A stretch of DNA of 64,000 nucleotides from Cristatella mucedo (GCA_009760855.2 WPIO01000109.1:1140501-1204500); one strand, 5' to 3'; shown: positions 1-11,984, numbered from the stretch's first letter. The notes: a model not told the origin generated them from the letters alone. Numbers and translations are program-made.

Positions 1-490
1 ACCAAGAGAGAAAGAGAGCATATAAACGATGAGACGACTGACCGAGCTCGAGGCTGTAGCTTCGGTAGTCGATGCCGGAATACGCCTGGAAAGTAGGAGA
101 GTCGAGCCTACGGTGACGAACAGCTAATTGCAACTGACTTGACGGTTGTGTTCTGCCGGCTACTCAGTTAGCTGGTCATATCTTGAGATGCTGTAGTGGT
201 CCAACCTTCGGGGTCAAGACCTTCGATAGCGATGCAGGCCTGTGGTAGCTTATTGTAGTGGGGCTTACAAGGAGTTCTCACGCGATTAACTTCGTCGGTC
301 CGGTTCGGGCCGTGTAAAGCGCTTTCGCTGGCGCATAAACCGTTACTAAAAGGCCACAATAAATGTCGGTTTCGGCACCCAGTTGTGTACACTTGTGTTT
401 TAACAGTGCTGCAGCTCTGCATTACACCGTCCACGGGCAGAGAACCAGGGGACGAAATTCTTCGCTGTCACAAGTGTGCCACGAGGAAAC
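1..490. repeat. Interspersed repeat R1, copy 1 (unclassified)
   Basis: This stretch resembles 7850-8250 over most of its length. Shared blocks include a segment around GAGCCTACGG..GACGAA, then GGTTGTGTTC, then a CTGTAG.GGTCCA block, in the same order and orientation. Identity is moderate with many small indels, so both copies are old. No open frame looks coding; the short frames here have no recognisable domain. The length (about 0.4-0.5 kb) and non-coding nature would suit an LTR or a MITE, but I see no clear terminal repeats, so the class is unknown. Confidence 0.5.
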
Positions 491-499
491 TGCAATCAC

Positions 500-2955
500 C
501 ATCATGTGGAACAATTGCCTTTAGTTCGCAGGCTTCCCAAGCTGGTAACTCATTCCAAACTGACGTCACAACACCCCCTGCGACTTCACGACATTACCAA
601 AAGCTTAAAAATCACCTGTTCCTAATGGTATTTGCTGGGTCCTACTGATGTCTCCTTTGTGTGCCTAAGCGTTCTGGCATTGGGCATGTTAATCTAAGTA
701 ACATATTCATTTTGTCAAGGTGCAATTTACGTTTCGCCATATAACCAGAAGTAGAGCTAGCACTTTTAACTATGTGGCTGCATGGAGCGTGGCATAATGG
801 AGGCTAATGTGTGTAAGATTCTTATGTTAGCAGGGCTGGGCCAGAAATCGTTAAAAATAAAGAGCATAAAGCACAGTATATTTTATAAAGGATTTCGGTG
901 AATGTTGCTCTAGTGGAGTTGGGACATAATCTTTTCGTTATTGACCGGCTGGAGGTATCATATGAATAGGGCGTAGCACTCGGCACCGATCCCTGTGTAG
1001 AGCCTTAATCGTTCCTTCTGTAGAGCGTAAATTAATTGTGTAACTAGGGAATAGGTTACCTGAAAAAAGCTACGCAAACACAGTACCATTCGTACTACTA
1101 TCATGATTACGGCATCTGTATACCGACCCGATCAAGGTCTGACCGAGGTCTTTGGCTTGAGTCCCGAAGCATATATTAAGCACCTGAATAAATAGAGACT
1201 TTAAATTATATCTGTACATTGCTGTGAATTTAGGCCGTGCTTCCTTTGCAACACGTGCAAAGTGCCTAAAAGAGATTGTGTAGTACTCTTAGGGTGCTAT
1301 CCCAAATGTATTATTATTATTATTATTATTACTCATTCATCGCGACTTGGATAGAAGATAAGATGGCCTAAGATGCATCGGTTACCCCGAAAACGCTGCA
1401 AGCAGGTGCACTGGCAGCCAATTGGGGGCCTAACGTGCTGAATTCAACATAAATGTAAATGTAGGCTGCCGGTCATGAGCAGCTTGCTATGATCACTGCG
1501 TCCACAGCAGATCTCACATTGCCTACTGATAGAACAAATGATGCCATCATAGCTGCTTTGCATGCTGACCCACCTCACTGCTGGTGACGTGTTCCAGCTT
1601 TCCTTACGTCCTTGGGCTTATGCTTGCGAGTCGTGTTGTGTTTCAAATTGTTATATTACAGTGTCTCCAGCGGCAGCACCACTAGTGGAGTCTCAAGGAG
1701 ACAAGAACACAAGAGCTGGTGAACCTGAGTGGTGAACCAGACTCGATCTTTATTTCCCCAGTGTGAACATATATGAGCTAGGGGCTGACCCACCACAGAT
1801 AATGGATAGCATTTGTTGTGGGCCACATGCTTACATCAAAGGCTGCACTGTGTCAATGGCTCAACCACCTGCTGCAGTTGGGGTATACATTAGTGACTGA
1901 TGCTGCTGCACTAATTGCAATAGCTGAAGCAGCAGACTCACACAACAGTCCCAAGCAGGAAGTAAGGTAATGCACTTCTGCTTGTAATGTCGCATCACAA
2001 AAATCCAAGTTGATTGTTAGGCAGGAGTTTCCAAACACTTGCTCCTGCAGCCTAAGGGGCTTTCGGTAGGCATTCGGATACCGAAGGGAATTCATCTCAC
2101 CCAGCAAAGATTCACAGAAAGCCTTTGTGGCAGTGAGTAGCATGGCAACAGCTGCTAGGTATATTGAAAACTGCTTTATTTTAAAGCTAGAACCAAAGCC
2201 ACTTCTCGAGATGGCTCACAGCTCTACCACCAACACCACCACCGCCACCCTACCTGCTCACCCCTTGTGCTCTCCAGCTTCCAATCCTCACCTCATCTGC
2301 AGAGCCAAGGTCACTCAGCCCATTGGGCTAATAGCATGCCTGCCTAGGTCCTCTTTGGCACTGCCTATCCGGTAAACATCAGAGGTGAGCCCAGCCACTC
2401 CCCAACCAAACTGCATCGAGGCTAAGGCTGCAGCAGTCTATGCCGGCAGCTGGCTCAACCACCACCACCCCTGCACCTTGTCCATGTGATCACGAAAGAT
2501 CAACATGGTATGTCGGGCCAACCTAAACTACACAGACAAGCAGATCTACACCAAAGTCAGAGCCCATTTCTTGTAAATCTTCACTGAAAACAGGCAGCCT
2601 TTCATTTTTTCGTCTGTCACTAAATCACACAATCGGCTAACTGAGCCAGCTTTCTCGAAGTTCATCTCGAACAAGTAGCAAAGCAAAGCTGTTCTGCTTC
2701 TTCGGTTGGTTTAGTCTCGGCGATAGTGAACTCATCCTTGTCGATCAGCCACTGCCTCCAGCAGAACCTGCACTACTGCCTGGTGCTGACGAATGTCCAC
2801 TGTCTCCATCCCAACTCGTGGCCCGATGCCGGTTACCCTGCTTTTGGGCCAAATAGTTGTGCAGCAAACACTTTAGGAGCTCTAAGCAGATGCACTGCCC
2901 AAAGCTCTAAGGGGCAGGCAGGCCACCTCACGGAAGCTCTGAGGAGATGCCTTTC
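500..2955 (+). repeat. Repeat RX, copy A (longest copy with 25263-27310)
   Basis: The part from about 915 to 2955 aligns base for base, with scattered differences, to 25263-27310 in the same orientation. The part 500-1040 is repeated in inverted orientation at 19641-20286. The repeat holds an embedded SINE/LINE tail (1085-1335) and a G+C richer right half. Minus-strand frames such as 1853-2143 are preserved in copy B (26167-26493) with similar amino acids, including the shared motif EMNSLR. I recognise no protein family. It may be a non-autonomous element or part of a larger segmental duplication. Confidence 0.65.
1085..1335 (+). repeat. Degenerate SINE-1/LINE-B-type tail inside repeat RX
   Basis: Around 1131-1165 the sequence reads like the distal half of the tRNA-like SINE-1 head (AAGGTCTGACCGAGGTC, then a box-B-like GGCTTGAGTCCC). 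It is followed by CACCTGAATAAATAGAGAC, as in SINE-1. A second tail follows at 1255-1335: AAAGTGCCTAAAAGAGATTG, then TCTTAGGGTGCTAT and ATT repeats, which is the LINE-B hairpin tail. The same arrangement is at 25430-25665, so it was present before the RX copies separated. Confidence 0.55.
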
Positions 2956-3350
2956 GCATTATAAAAATAATAATATTAATAATGCACTTGATAAAGTGCC
3001 CTCAGAGAACTTAATCTCTTTCTAGGCGCTTTACATTTGCTGCAAAGTGAAATGCAATTAAATCGTAAGTAAAATCATGCTTGGAAAACAAAGGAAATGA
3101 ATAATATGGTTATGGGTGACATGCACAGGGTCAGCATGCAAATGTGGTTAGTGGCAGTATGCACAGTGTCAGCACAAATAAGCCCATGAAGGACGAATCA
3201 CGGGGATCCACTAAATACTGTCCTAAATGTGTGCGTTTAGTTTGTTTTTAAATGAGGTCAAGTCAGGGTATGTCCTGACGCAGGTTGGGAGGGAGTTCCA
3301 GGCTTTGGGATCATACAAACTAGATGCACGGTCTCCAAAGGATTTGAGTT
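2955..3350 (-). mobile_element. LINE-B 3' end, minus strand, internally deleted
   Basis: Read on the minus strand this is the end of the LINE-B reverse transcriptase and the 3' UTR, with the hairpin tail (AGCGCCTAGAAAGAGATTAAG, then GAGGGCACTTTATC) and ATT-rich end at 2955-3010. Near 3350 the sequence jumps directly to the amino-terminal part of the reverse transcriptase (the region encoding LLKKATLDQE in other copies). About 1.2 kb of LINE-B is therefore missing compared with the copy at 22826-25157. Confidence 0.75.
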
Positions 3351-3360
3351 CTTCTGCTCA

Positions 3361-3475
3361 AGTTCCCTTGGTATAATGTCGCTTCCTTGAGAAGTGGCAA
3401 ATGTAAAGTGCCTAGAAAGAGATTGAGTTCTCTAAGGGCGCTATGTCGAATTTATTAATATTATTATCTACCGTG
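3361..3475 (+). mobile_element. LINE-B 3' tail fragment
   Basis: The sequence AAATGTAAAGTGCCTAGAAA, then GAGATTGAGTTCTCTAAGGG and CGCTATG, is the LINE-B tail hairpin, followed by an A/T-rich ATT end. It meets the minus-strand LINE-B piece head to head. The same junction occurs at about 30338. Confidence 0.8.
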
Positions 3476-4527
3476 CATGAGTATTCTGAAACTGCTGTCA
3501 AGAATGGCATTTCAGCATCGTTTTTCTCAGTGGGCGTGCTCAGCTATTACGGCTTCCTTTCGTGTAGAGACAGCCAAATTTTTACTACGGGCAATGTAAC
3601 GAGAGCAGGAAATTCAAAGCGATAGCTAGTAATGGAGGAGCCAAGGGGCATAGGGGCATTCACCACAGCCCCCGGCCCTGACTTCGGGGCATCGACCTTC
3701 CCGGCCCTCTATTCCTACGCCCCGAGGCCCCAACCTTAACCAAAAAAGAATTATGTCTCAATTCTAATCGGTGAACAGCTCCCGAGTTCATGTCATCTAA
3801 ACTCAAATATGACTTTCGCTACAATTTTACAATAATTCAGGGTCTAGCCCTCTTATATGAAAATCTTGCTGGCCTTGCCACTCCCCACATAAAAGTGTTG
3901 CAGGCCATAACCCATAGATACAAATTCTAGCTCCTCAACTGCTAGCCCACATCTAGTTAAACTTGAGCTCTAATCCCGGCATCTTAAACTCGTTACACTA
4001 AACCCTTATAGCATATAAACGTAAACTCTAAAAACTAAACATTCAGCCCTGAACGCCAATCCCACACCCTTTATCCCAAATCCTGATCCTCAACCAAAAA
4101 TATATCTCTGAAGTATTTTTAAATTCAATTATTAAAAGACAGTGGCTACTATTTTGAACTTCCTGCTTTGTGCACAGTGCCCATAGCACAAAGTTTGCAG
4201 ACCTCTAAGCCTAATCGATGCCGTATTGGTTGGCTTACTGCTCTGAATGCGGAGGGATTTCTGAAGAGCAATACACAGGCATGCACAGCATCGCTTTAAG
4301 CAACTCCAGAAGTAATTAGTCAGAAATACTAGCACCTGGTAAAATTAGAGGGAGCGTTAGCCGTTTCCTCCACAGGGAGGCAGATAAGCGTCTCCTGACG
4401 AAGGACTCCGAGAGACAACTCCGATGATCTACGAGAGCAAAATCTACAATTCGGCCGTCGGTGAAGCCCAATATTTCCATTATTAAAGTAAAATCATGAT
4501 TGAAATCAATAGCTCTGGTACATAGAA
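3476..4527. other. Non-coding filler of the 2.2 kb repeat
   Basis: This roughly 1 kb stretch is C/A-biased on the plus strand, with phrases such as CTAAACCC and CCCAAATCCTGATCC. The second copy at 30416-31469 has the same content. A minus-strand frame at 4132-4335 and its counterpart at 31063-31269 encode similar short peptides (sharing RCCACLCIALQKSL), but nothing in them suggests a function. I see no gene. Confidence 0.6.
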
Positions 4528-5960
4528 AGGTGCTGGGAGATGAGCTGAGGCTAATGACGTATAAATGATGTTATTTAAGCATGGCAGCAGCAGATAAATG
4601 CAACTTAGGAGTATGACAGCTTGAAAAGGGTTCAAAGAACTTGTTGTCTTCTTCGATTGAGATACAAACTTCAGGACGAGATCACTATTGACCTGCTTGA
4701 ATGCACACATTGTGGTGCTGCAAGGAGTCGAGGAACAGCAGTCTAGCAGAGATGCAGCAATCGCAGGGTTGGACTCCGTGATATTGTCTTTTTTTCTGGA
4801 AAAAAGAATCGAGAGAATCGATAAGCTAGATCATCACAGAGATCATCAGGTAATGAGCTAATCAGGGAGCTGTAGAGGACATGGTTGATCGTCGACATGA
4901 TCGTCGACATCAGCGTTTTTTGATTGTGAGTCTCAGGTTCAGCAATGTTTTTTTAGAAGCTAGACTTGGCCTTTGCTAAGATTGATTTATGCAATCTACA
5001 GTGTTCCTGGTACGCCTGTCGATGGGCAGTCAGTCTTGATCTTCTGTATGCTTTTTCAAGTTTGGGCTTAGTAAACCTAGCTAGCTTAATGTCTGGGTTA
5101 AATCATAGGCCGTCTGGGCTAAGTGCTCACAGTGAGCTTACTCAGAGGTGCAAAGTCAACGAGCGTGTCAGGTAGTGTTGTGTTGTAGCTATCTACCAGT
5201 GATGACAGATCAGAGGGAGAACTGAGCAGCAAAGGCCCTTCGGACATTCTCACTCGGACAGCTTCGATGTCAAGGGTAGTGGTGCTTCGTGATTCACATG
5301 TGATTTTAGAGGAGGCCGCAGGCATGCACTGTAGACTGATTGACATCTGCATGTGGTCAAATAAGCATGATTTGGTTTTAATTGGTGATGACAAAGTGCA
5401 GTCACATCGGAAAATTTGGTCGAGTGTGTAGCCCTTGATGTAAATAGGGCCATGCACATAAGCCACAAGAGACAATGAGGCAGTCAATGCACGAAATGAA
5501 GTGCTGAGGGCGTCAGATAAGTTATCAAAGTGAACGTTGAAATAACCCATAACGAGGAGAGATGGACTTCTTACAAACAGAATCGAAATGAGATCACATA
5601 AATCTGAGATGAGGAAGGAATGTTTACCTTGTGAACAGTAGAGTACCGCCACAATCGGTAGCTCATTTTCTGGTGAAATCGAGATAATTGATTCGGAAGA
5701 CTGTTCGAGGGTACTACAAATGGCTTGAAGTTGAATCTCGAACGCACGATAACAGCAACTCGGCTATCTGGTTTGACTGGCCTAGGGATGTGAAACAGTA
5801 AGAAACCCGTCGAGGTAGTGTCTTTAACTGTCGAGCAGTTTACCTATTTTAGATAAGTTTCGGTTAGGGCTTGCAAGTCGATACCATTTTCAGAAATAAT
5901 GTCTCTTATTACGAGAGGTTTATAGCACATTGAGCAAGGATTTCAATGGCAAGCCTTAAG
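4528..5960 (-). pseudogene. LINE-B endonuclease/RT fragment, minus strand
   Basis: On the minus strand the frame 5652-5119 gives the end of an APE-type endonuclease and the linker to the reverse transcriptase. It contains GYFNVHFDNLS, which corresponds to the GDFNxHxD motif with the catalytic D replaced by Y, and later LFDHMQMSISL around the SDH motif. It continues with LSSLVDSYNTTLPDTLVDFA. A further frame (4710-4483) holds the start of the RT (FQAVILLSCIYLLLPCL). LINE identity ends near 4528, where the filler begins. The whole piece is 5'- and 3'-truncated and broken by frameshifts. Confidence 0.8.
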
Positions 5961-7849
5961 TCAGGCCTATGGAGTTATTGTTGGCCTGATGACCACTAAG
6001 TTAGAGAGATTCAAAGTAATGTATGTGTGGAAGCATACTTAGCGGTTCAAGACAATGCTATGAACACCAAATGAGCAAGTACTGATAACCGATGGCCCGG
6101 TGGAGTAGGCTTAACCTTGTGCTTACTTTGAGGCGTAACCTACCGCCTCATACCGTTCGGTTCGTGTCTACTCCCAATAAGCAGGTCACATCGAAACGAG
6201 CGTTTCTGGTGCTGACCTACTTATCGTTAGTAAAAGGGGTCGTGAGTCCGCGACGTGAATCGGAAAGCAAAAGACACAAAGTGAGGATTTTACTGAGCTT
6301 TATTCGCAAGCACACAGTCACTGTGCGTCTATCTCAGTTTTATCTCCACACTCTTTGCACGCTCTCAACAGCACAAGCACTCTTGTGGAGGGAATATGTC
6401 CCTGCACTTAGGCTACTTAAGTCTATTGTGGGGGACCGACCCAAATGAGATGAGGACCCGAACTAGAGCGTAGACCCTGACTGGAGAACTAGGGCTCTGC
6501 TTCCAACTTAACGGCGGGAATATCATGGGCACTACATCGAACTACTTCTAGTTCGCATCGGCAAATCTCTATGCCGGGACCACGAGCTCACACACACACA
6601 CACACAAAACACAATATGCGATCACATGCGCTTTACGACCGTTTTCGGTGGGTCAACCGAATTATCCCGATGTTGCCTCTCTCCTTTTCTTCAATCGCTG
6701 TCGTGGACGGCCTACTCGTCACCTTCGTTCGAAGTGCCACCGACCACCCAGTCACACCACTGTCGGCCGACTTGCCACGGCTGCGACCTTACACCTGTGT
6801 CGCCCTTCTCTTGAAAAACTCGACGTTAAAAAGCACTCGACTGAAATAACTCGGGGAAATACTCAATCCACTGCATTCACTGCGTCCACCGAAAACAAAC
6901 TAGAAACAGATTTCGCCAAGCTCAAGTTTCATTGCATATTTAAGGATATTGCTTTATGTGCACAGAGCCTATTTTCCAGAAATTGTGCATTCGCTCATTC
7001 TGGCATGGTGTCGCAATCACCTAAAATGGTTTCGCTAAAAATCACAATCTACATATTCACTGCAATACGTCCTCAAATCATCCACAAGAGGTTATAATTT
7101 ACATTGCACATCAGACTAGACTCAGTTCAAAGTCCGACTGCAAGTGCATGGCTGCAACTACATCCGCTCACTTCAAATTGAACCCTCTGAGCTTCGACAG
7201 AATCATCGATATCAAGATATATAAGGAGCTAATGCATGGCCCTCAAGAGCGTTGCAATAATCTTAGCGTAAGAACTTAAAGACAGACGGGCCGGTCAAAT
7301 TGTTGGACCCATCAGCTGTAGCGATCCAGGCGTTATTTCAATTGGGTGAGTTATTTTCTTTAAATGCCGAACCCTGGAGTTAGCAGACACGAAGTTGTAT
7401 CTCTCGTGCAAGGAGTGCAATTCGCAGGGGCATGGTTATCCACAATGCGAGCCCTTGACTTAGTGGGGCTAACTAGGGTGCCTCGACCAACCCCTGGCAT
7501 GGGTCTAGCCGTTAGAACCTGTAGGAAGGCGACCCATTATTTAACCTGAAGCCGAGCCAGGGGATCAATCTGACAGGGAGATCTACTCAGGTTAGAATGT
7601 TGCTTCGGGCTGCCGATGCGGTCTGGATGTGGACCGACTAATGCCTGCATTAACCCGAGGGCTGGGCTGGGCTGGGCTGGGTTGTTAGGCAGGCGCAGGA
7701 ATGCCATCAATCGAAGGTTTATTTTGAGCAAAGTAACAAAGTAAATACACCTAAGAATAGGCACTAGCAGTTGGGTCCGAAAGAATAACAACTACACACG
7801 AGTTCGGATGGGGGAGAATAAAAGCAAGATAGTTGATTGAGGTCCGGGC
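5961..7849. other. Unassigned stretch; short AC repeat and GGGCT repeat
   Basis: I find no convincing gene. The longest frame (6092-6448, plus) encodes a basic peptide without a recognisable domain. An AC microsatellite lies at 6588-6606 and a GGGCT/GGCTG pentamer run at about 7657-7682. The 6250-6450 stretch is followed by GTGGGGGACCGACCC, which has the flavour of LTR sequence, but no partner repeat was seen. Confidence 0.5.
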
Positions 7850-8250
7850 TGCCGGTTCAGAAGCTGAAGTGAGAGACTGTGCTTCAAGAGCACGAGAGCT
7901 CGAGCCTACGGCGACGAAGAGCCAAGCCTAACAGTTGTGTTCCTCTGGCTACTTAGAAGCTCGTATTTTGTGCTGTAGCGGTCCACCTTCGGCGTCTAGA
8001 CCATTGCTAGCGATCACATGCATTTAGGAAGTTCACGATGAACGGGCTTCGAGAGTTTGCCTAGTTAGCTTCATCAGATCGGTGAGCACAGCATTAAGTA
8101 CTTAAGCCGGTGCCTAACCAATCATAATGATTGGGGGGCACAATATACCATCGCTTTGAGCATCTATCTTTGGCCACGTGTATTTTAACCGCACTACAGC
8201 TATGTATTCTGTTATCCACTGGTATAGCACTTGGGGGAAAGAATTGGCCT
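7850..8250. repeat. Interspersed repeat R1, copy 2
   Basis: This is the second copy of the repeat at 1-490, in the same orientation. It keeps the GAGCCTACGG.GACGAAGAGC and GTTGTGTTC blocks. It ends against a LINE-B fragment at about 8250, at a sequence (ACAAGTTTGCA) that in intact LINE-B lies in the endonuclease-RT linker. Confidence 0.5.
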
Positions 8251-8720
8251 ATGTGGTTACAAGTTTGCATCTCTGACTAAGGACAGTGCGTGCCTTTACC
8301 CTAGCGGCCTATAGTTTAACCCAGAAAATAAACTAGCTAGGTCGACTAAGCCACGGCTTGAGAAAGCACACCAAGATTGGGACTGACTGTCCATCGACAA
8401 GCACACGTGGATTACTCCAGATTAAACTTATCTATCATAGCAAAAGACAAGTTTAACTTATATAAGAATAATTTTGAATCGCCGATGAAATATAAAAAAT
8501 GTTGACGTCTCAGACCAAACATCTCCTGAACCACTCCCACTTTAAGAACAATCCGTCGATCCTTTGGGGTGATCCAGCTGATCGCCTCACTAGCGTTTAC
8601 GTCAGCAAGATAGCCAAGATAAGAGATTCCATCACTAATGTAGCCGCATTCTCAATGAATTTCTGTCTTCCAGTGACAGCTCCACTGGACTCTTCACTCT
8701 CTCTCTCAACTAAGTACAGT
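8250..8720 (+). mobile_element. LINE-B fragment (linker to RT start)
   Basis: The sequence follows 22895-23300 of the longest LINE-B copy: TTTGCATCTCTGAC, the CGGCCTATAGTTTAACC block, CTGTCCATCGACA, and then a frame starting at 8499 that resembles the NHLLNRS..DD..DRLT/FxVxKI region. It is strongly diverged and stops before the RT catalytic motifs. Confidence 0.75.
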
Positions 8721-8724
8721 ACCA

Positions 8725-8930
8725 AGGTGCCTTACGTAAGAAAGGAGTGCACCATCGTTTTGATATGCAACCCTCAGTAGTTCAGTCAGTAGCACTACTC
8801 GTGCAATGTGCAAAGGATGGAAGCTAGCAGCTGACGATATGGCCGATGAACTCAATATTCTGCCAGTGGCTCTACCAATAAAACACATTCGTGACAGCAC
8901 AAGTATATACTGTATTAGGTTCAATCCAAA
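8725..8930 (+). repeat. Interspersed repeat R3, copy 1
   Basis: The stretch shares a long block with 40255-40500 (GGAGTGCACCATCGTTTTGA, AATGTGCAAAGGA, then GTGGCTCTACCAATAAAA and ATATACTGTAT) and a shorter one with 39885-40050. The CCAATAAAA could act as a polyadenylation signal. No coding frame is shared between copies. A poly(A) run and TA repeat follow at 8928-8955, which suggests the 3' end of a retroposed sequence. Confidence 0.6.
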
Positions 8931-9594
8931 AAAAAAAAAATATATATATATATATGCCTCGTCACAAACAACTATGTTGATTCAGCCGTCACTTTCTTAT
9001 CTCTCTCTTATTTGACCTCGTAGGTGCTGACTTTCGGGTGCCATTCTTTGGCCGTAAGTAGGCCGACTCGACTGTCCCGGCTGCACTGTACTCGTCCAAT
9101 ATTAAGTTGTTTTGGAACGAAACGTCTGTGATAGGGGCATACCATAGCAGCACACGAGAGATGAACCTCTTTCAAGATTGAGGTCCACCCACCTAGTGCT
9201 ACATTAGACTAGCCCACAATCGTTAGGATGGGATTAAGCGTTTTGTAAGTGCTAATGGAGGATGTGAATTATTTGAATTTGATGCAGATGGAGCCTTCTC
9301 ATTTGCTACGTAAGAAGTCTCCTGGCTCCTCCCGAAAAGGTAAACGCACCAGTAGCCCCAAGTTTATGAGACTCAGAAGTTCTATAGGGGCCTATGGTCG
9401 TGCATTCGCTGACGAAGAAAACAAAGACGTTCTATGCATGCATTCAAACAAACACACACACACACACACACACTCACACACATAAGCACGAACGCATACT
9501 CACAAAAACACAGTAAACACGCACACACACGTAAATAAAAAAATAAAAAAATAAATACATTAATTATTAATAAACAAACAAACAAATAAATAAA

Positions 9595-9651
<57 letters not shown>

Positions 9652-9755
9652 CTATGTGATTGTATGGTGCGTAAGCAATATTAAATGTCTGTTCTGGAGC
9701 TTTAACTATGCCATGAGGCTCGATACCATGACATCGGTCATCACATATATTCACC
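8931..9755. other. Intergenic; AC and AT microsatellites
   Basis: No gene is visible. AC repeats lie at 9449-9482, followed by AAAT/AAAC-rich sequence, and a pure AT run at about 9599-9650. Open frames across these runs encode only low-complexity TH/CV/IY peptides and are not genes. Confidence 0.7.
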
Positions 9756-10747
9756 TTGAACCTGATCGGGGCAAACACCCTAGCCAGGCGTCACATAATT
9801 TCTGCAGAGTTTGAAGCAGTCTTACTTGAAAGAGTGGGAAGGCCATGCTGGCCTCAATCACCTTACAGGACAGGCAGATTTTTGAGCGAGCAATCCCGTG
9901 AGCGAGCCAGTGGCATACATTGGAGCCCACGGGGTCACGAACAGCCTAGCACTGAAATAGATCTGGCCTGCTCTTCCCTCTCAAGAGACCTTAACCTGCT
10001 TCAGACCAGCTTTCTTGCCCCGTGGCAAAAGCCTGACACCTTTTGGACTTATCTCGTGCCCCGGCTCGACTAACTCTGTCTTGCACAGCTTGTCCCTAAG
10101 GCTGCTCCTCGGCCAGCCAAAGATGCTATGAAGCAGCCAGGTCGATTCGCGTGCTGTCTGCCCGAACTATGCATCAGAGTTGCTGCATATGCCACACGTT
10201 TAAAGAGACCGTTTGCCACGTGCTGAGCCACTGCAGGCCGACGCTGTATGCCATTACGGATAGGTAAAATCTGGTTATAGGCCACCTAATCAGAGCTCAT
10301 TCAGCCACTGAGCTCAACGGCATATTGGCACACCACGTCTTTCCGTTTGCCGGTGATCTGGCTCTAAAGCCGGAATCTGGTGATTCACAACCGCACCGAA
10401 ATAGTAATCGTTGATGTGACGGTGCCGTTCGACGACAGAGAGGATGCTCTGATTATGGTGACCCTGAACGAGATCGATAAATATGCAGCCATTGCCTGGT
10501 CTTTCCTTAGAGCTGGCAACTGATTGGCAGTGGTGAGGCCCTTCGTCTTAGGTGTTCTTGGAAGCTGGTGACCAAACAAGGAAGCTTTCCTAGCCGACCT
10601 CGACATCCCACGACCCGATAAAAAGGCATTGCTGCTGCACTGCATCTCTGCTGCCATGATCAAGCCGAAAGCTGTATGGTCCCTGTTTCTCAACCGGGAG
10701 CCACAGGGAGCACGGTCGACCCAGGAAGTACGGGACACCAACGGCTG
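9756..10747 (+). pseudogene. R2/NeSL-like LINE 3' end: zinc knuckle and restriction-like endonuclease
   Basis: Three plus-strand frames together resemble the carboxy end of a single-ORF LINE that uses a restriction-like endonuclease. From 10181 one frame reads CCICHTFKETVCHVLSHC, a C-X2-C-X8-H-X4-C knuckle as found between RT and endonuclease in R2-group elements, preceded by an R-x-LSAR-like stretch. From about 10371 another frame reads RNLVIHNRTEIVIVDVTVPF and then EIDKYAAIA, which matches the PD..(D)xTVP..K..KY layout of the endonuclease core. The expected PD is lost because of an extra A at about 10376, which also explains the frame change. In-frame stops occur at about 10264 and in the later frame. 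The upstream frame (9756-10073) may be its thumb region. The reverse transcriptase core itself is absent. Confidence 0.62.
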
Positions 10748-11264
10748 ATCTATATAAACTAATTATAATAATTAGTAAATCGCTGGTCAAGCAATATTTC
10801 CTCACACTCACTGCCTTTGCGAGCAAACGCAGCTGCAGCAGCTAGACTCAATCAATCAGCCGACCTCAAGCCTACCAATGAAAGGACTAATAAAAATTCA
10901 TATGCCGGCTAGAAAGATCAAGAATCACGATGTTAGGCTCAAAAGTTCATTTCAGTGGTCGTATTCGGTCCGTGCAGAAGGAGGTCTCAAGTCTCATCCA
11001 TCATTAGAGTCACAGGTATAGTTACCCAGGATTCGCTATCAGCCATTTAATGGTTTTCTCAGGAGCAAAGTCGTTCGCACAAAGCAAAAAGGCCACATGT
11101 CACGGTCTCACTCTTCGATGCTGACGATATCCCAAAATTTATGTAGAGTTAAAAGTAACAGGTCCTTAAAGACTGACAGCCTTTTGTGAAGCCATTTAAA
11201 TTTAGACGTTAAGACAATTCCAGATTGAAACAATAATGTAAATATGCATTCATTGTCGTTTAAA
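10748..11264. other. No gene seen
   Basis: Non-coding sequence between the R2-like relic and the next LINE-B copy. The short minus-strand frame at 11108-11332 has no recognisable domain. It may contain the 3' UTR of the R2-like element, but no defined end such as a poly(A) or a repeat tail was seen. Confidence 0.5.
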
Positions 11265-11984
11265 CCATGCATGTGTGACATCCCTTCCTGACTTATGTAA
11301 CTCACAGCTTGCTGGATTTCCGGCACATGCAATCTGGCAATTACAGCTTGTGCAAAACTCTGCAGCTAGGCTTGTCAGTCGTGAGCTTCGCAGTTGCCGC
11401 ATCGCACCACTTTTCACTGACCTGCAATGGCTACCAGTCAAGCAACTGATCGAGTTCAAGCCTTTATCATCACTTTTAGGTCACTTTATTCTTGTGGCCT
11501 ATCGCTCTGATCTAGTCCCCCACCGGGCCAATTACGTACTACCAAATTTTCGGAATCCAATAGTTTACCATTACCTCGTACGAACCTCAAATCATTTGGA
11601 GACCGTGCATTAAGTTCGTACGCTCCCAAAGCCTGGAACTCCCTCCCGACCTGCTTCAGACCATCCCCTTACCTGACCACATTTAAAAAGAAATTAAAAA
11701 CACACCAATTTAGGACAGCATTTAGTGGGTCCTTGTGAGCCGTCCTTCATTTGCTCATGGGTGCTGACACTGTGCATGCTGCCACTAACCACATTTGCAT
11801 GCTGACCCTGTGCATGTTACCCCTAACCATGTTACTCATTTTATTCGTTTGTCAAGCATGATTTTACTCACCATTCAATTGCATTTCCTTCTGCAGCAAT
11901 GTAGAGCACCTAGAGAGAGAGAGAGAGATTAAGTTCTCTGAGGGCACATTATCAAGTGCATTATTATTATTATTATTATTATAT
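11265..11984 (+). mobile_element. LINE-B, RT C-terminus and 3' tail
   Basis: The frame at 11275-11613 encodes the region after the RT core (LPDLCNSQLAGFPAHAIWQL, ARLVSRELRSCRIAPLFTDL). It corresponds to the SRLDFCNSLLTGLPACAIRR segment of other copies. The 3' UTR ends in the hairpin tail with an expanded GA run (11911-11931) and ATT repeats (about 11958-11982). The copy is 5'-truncated, as LINE insertions often are. It is directly followed by another LINE-B copy in the same direction. Confidence 0.85.

Larger units (their letters stand above)
3350..5550 (+). repeat. 2.2 kb segmental repeat, copy 1 (copy 2 at 30295-32484)
   Basis: The block is collinear and in direct orientation with 30295-32484. 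It starts at CTTCCTTGAGAAGTGG and ends at AAGTTATCAAAGTGA before the two copies diverge. It contains a plus-strand LINE-B tail, a roughly 1.05 kb C/A-rich non-coding filler (3476-4527), and a minus-strand LINE-B endonuclease/RT piece. Because unrelated components sit in the same order with the same internal junctions, this is a copied segment and not two independent insertions. Confidence 0.85.

Noticed and set aside
3960-4100. CTAAACCC and CCCAAATCC words, reminiscent of telomeric CCCTAA repeats
   Set aside because: No run of exact hexamers. The words are scattered in a C/A-biased stretch and recur only because the segment is duplicated at 30416-31469.
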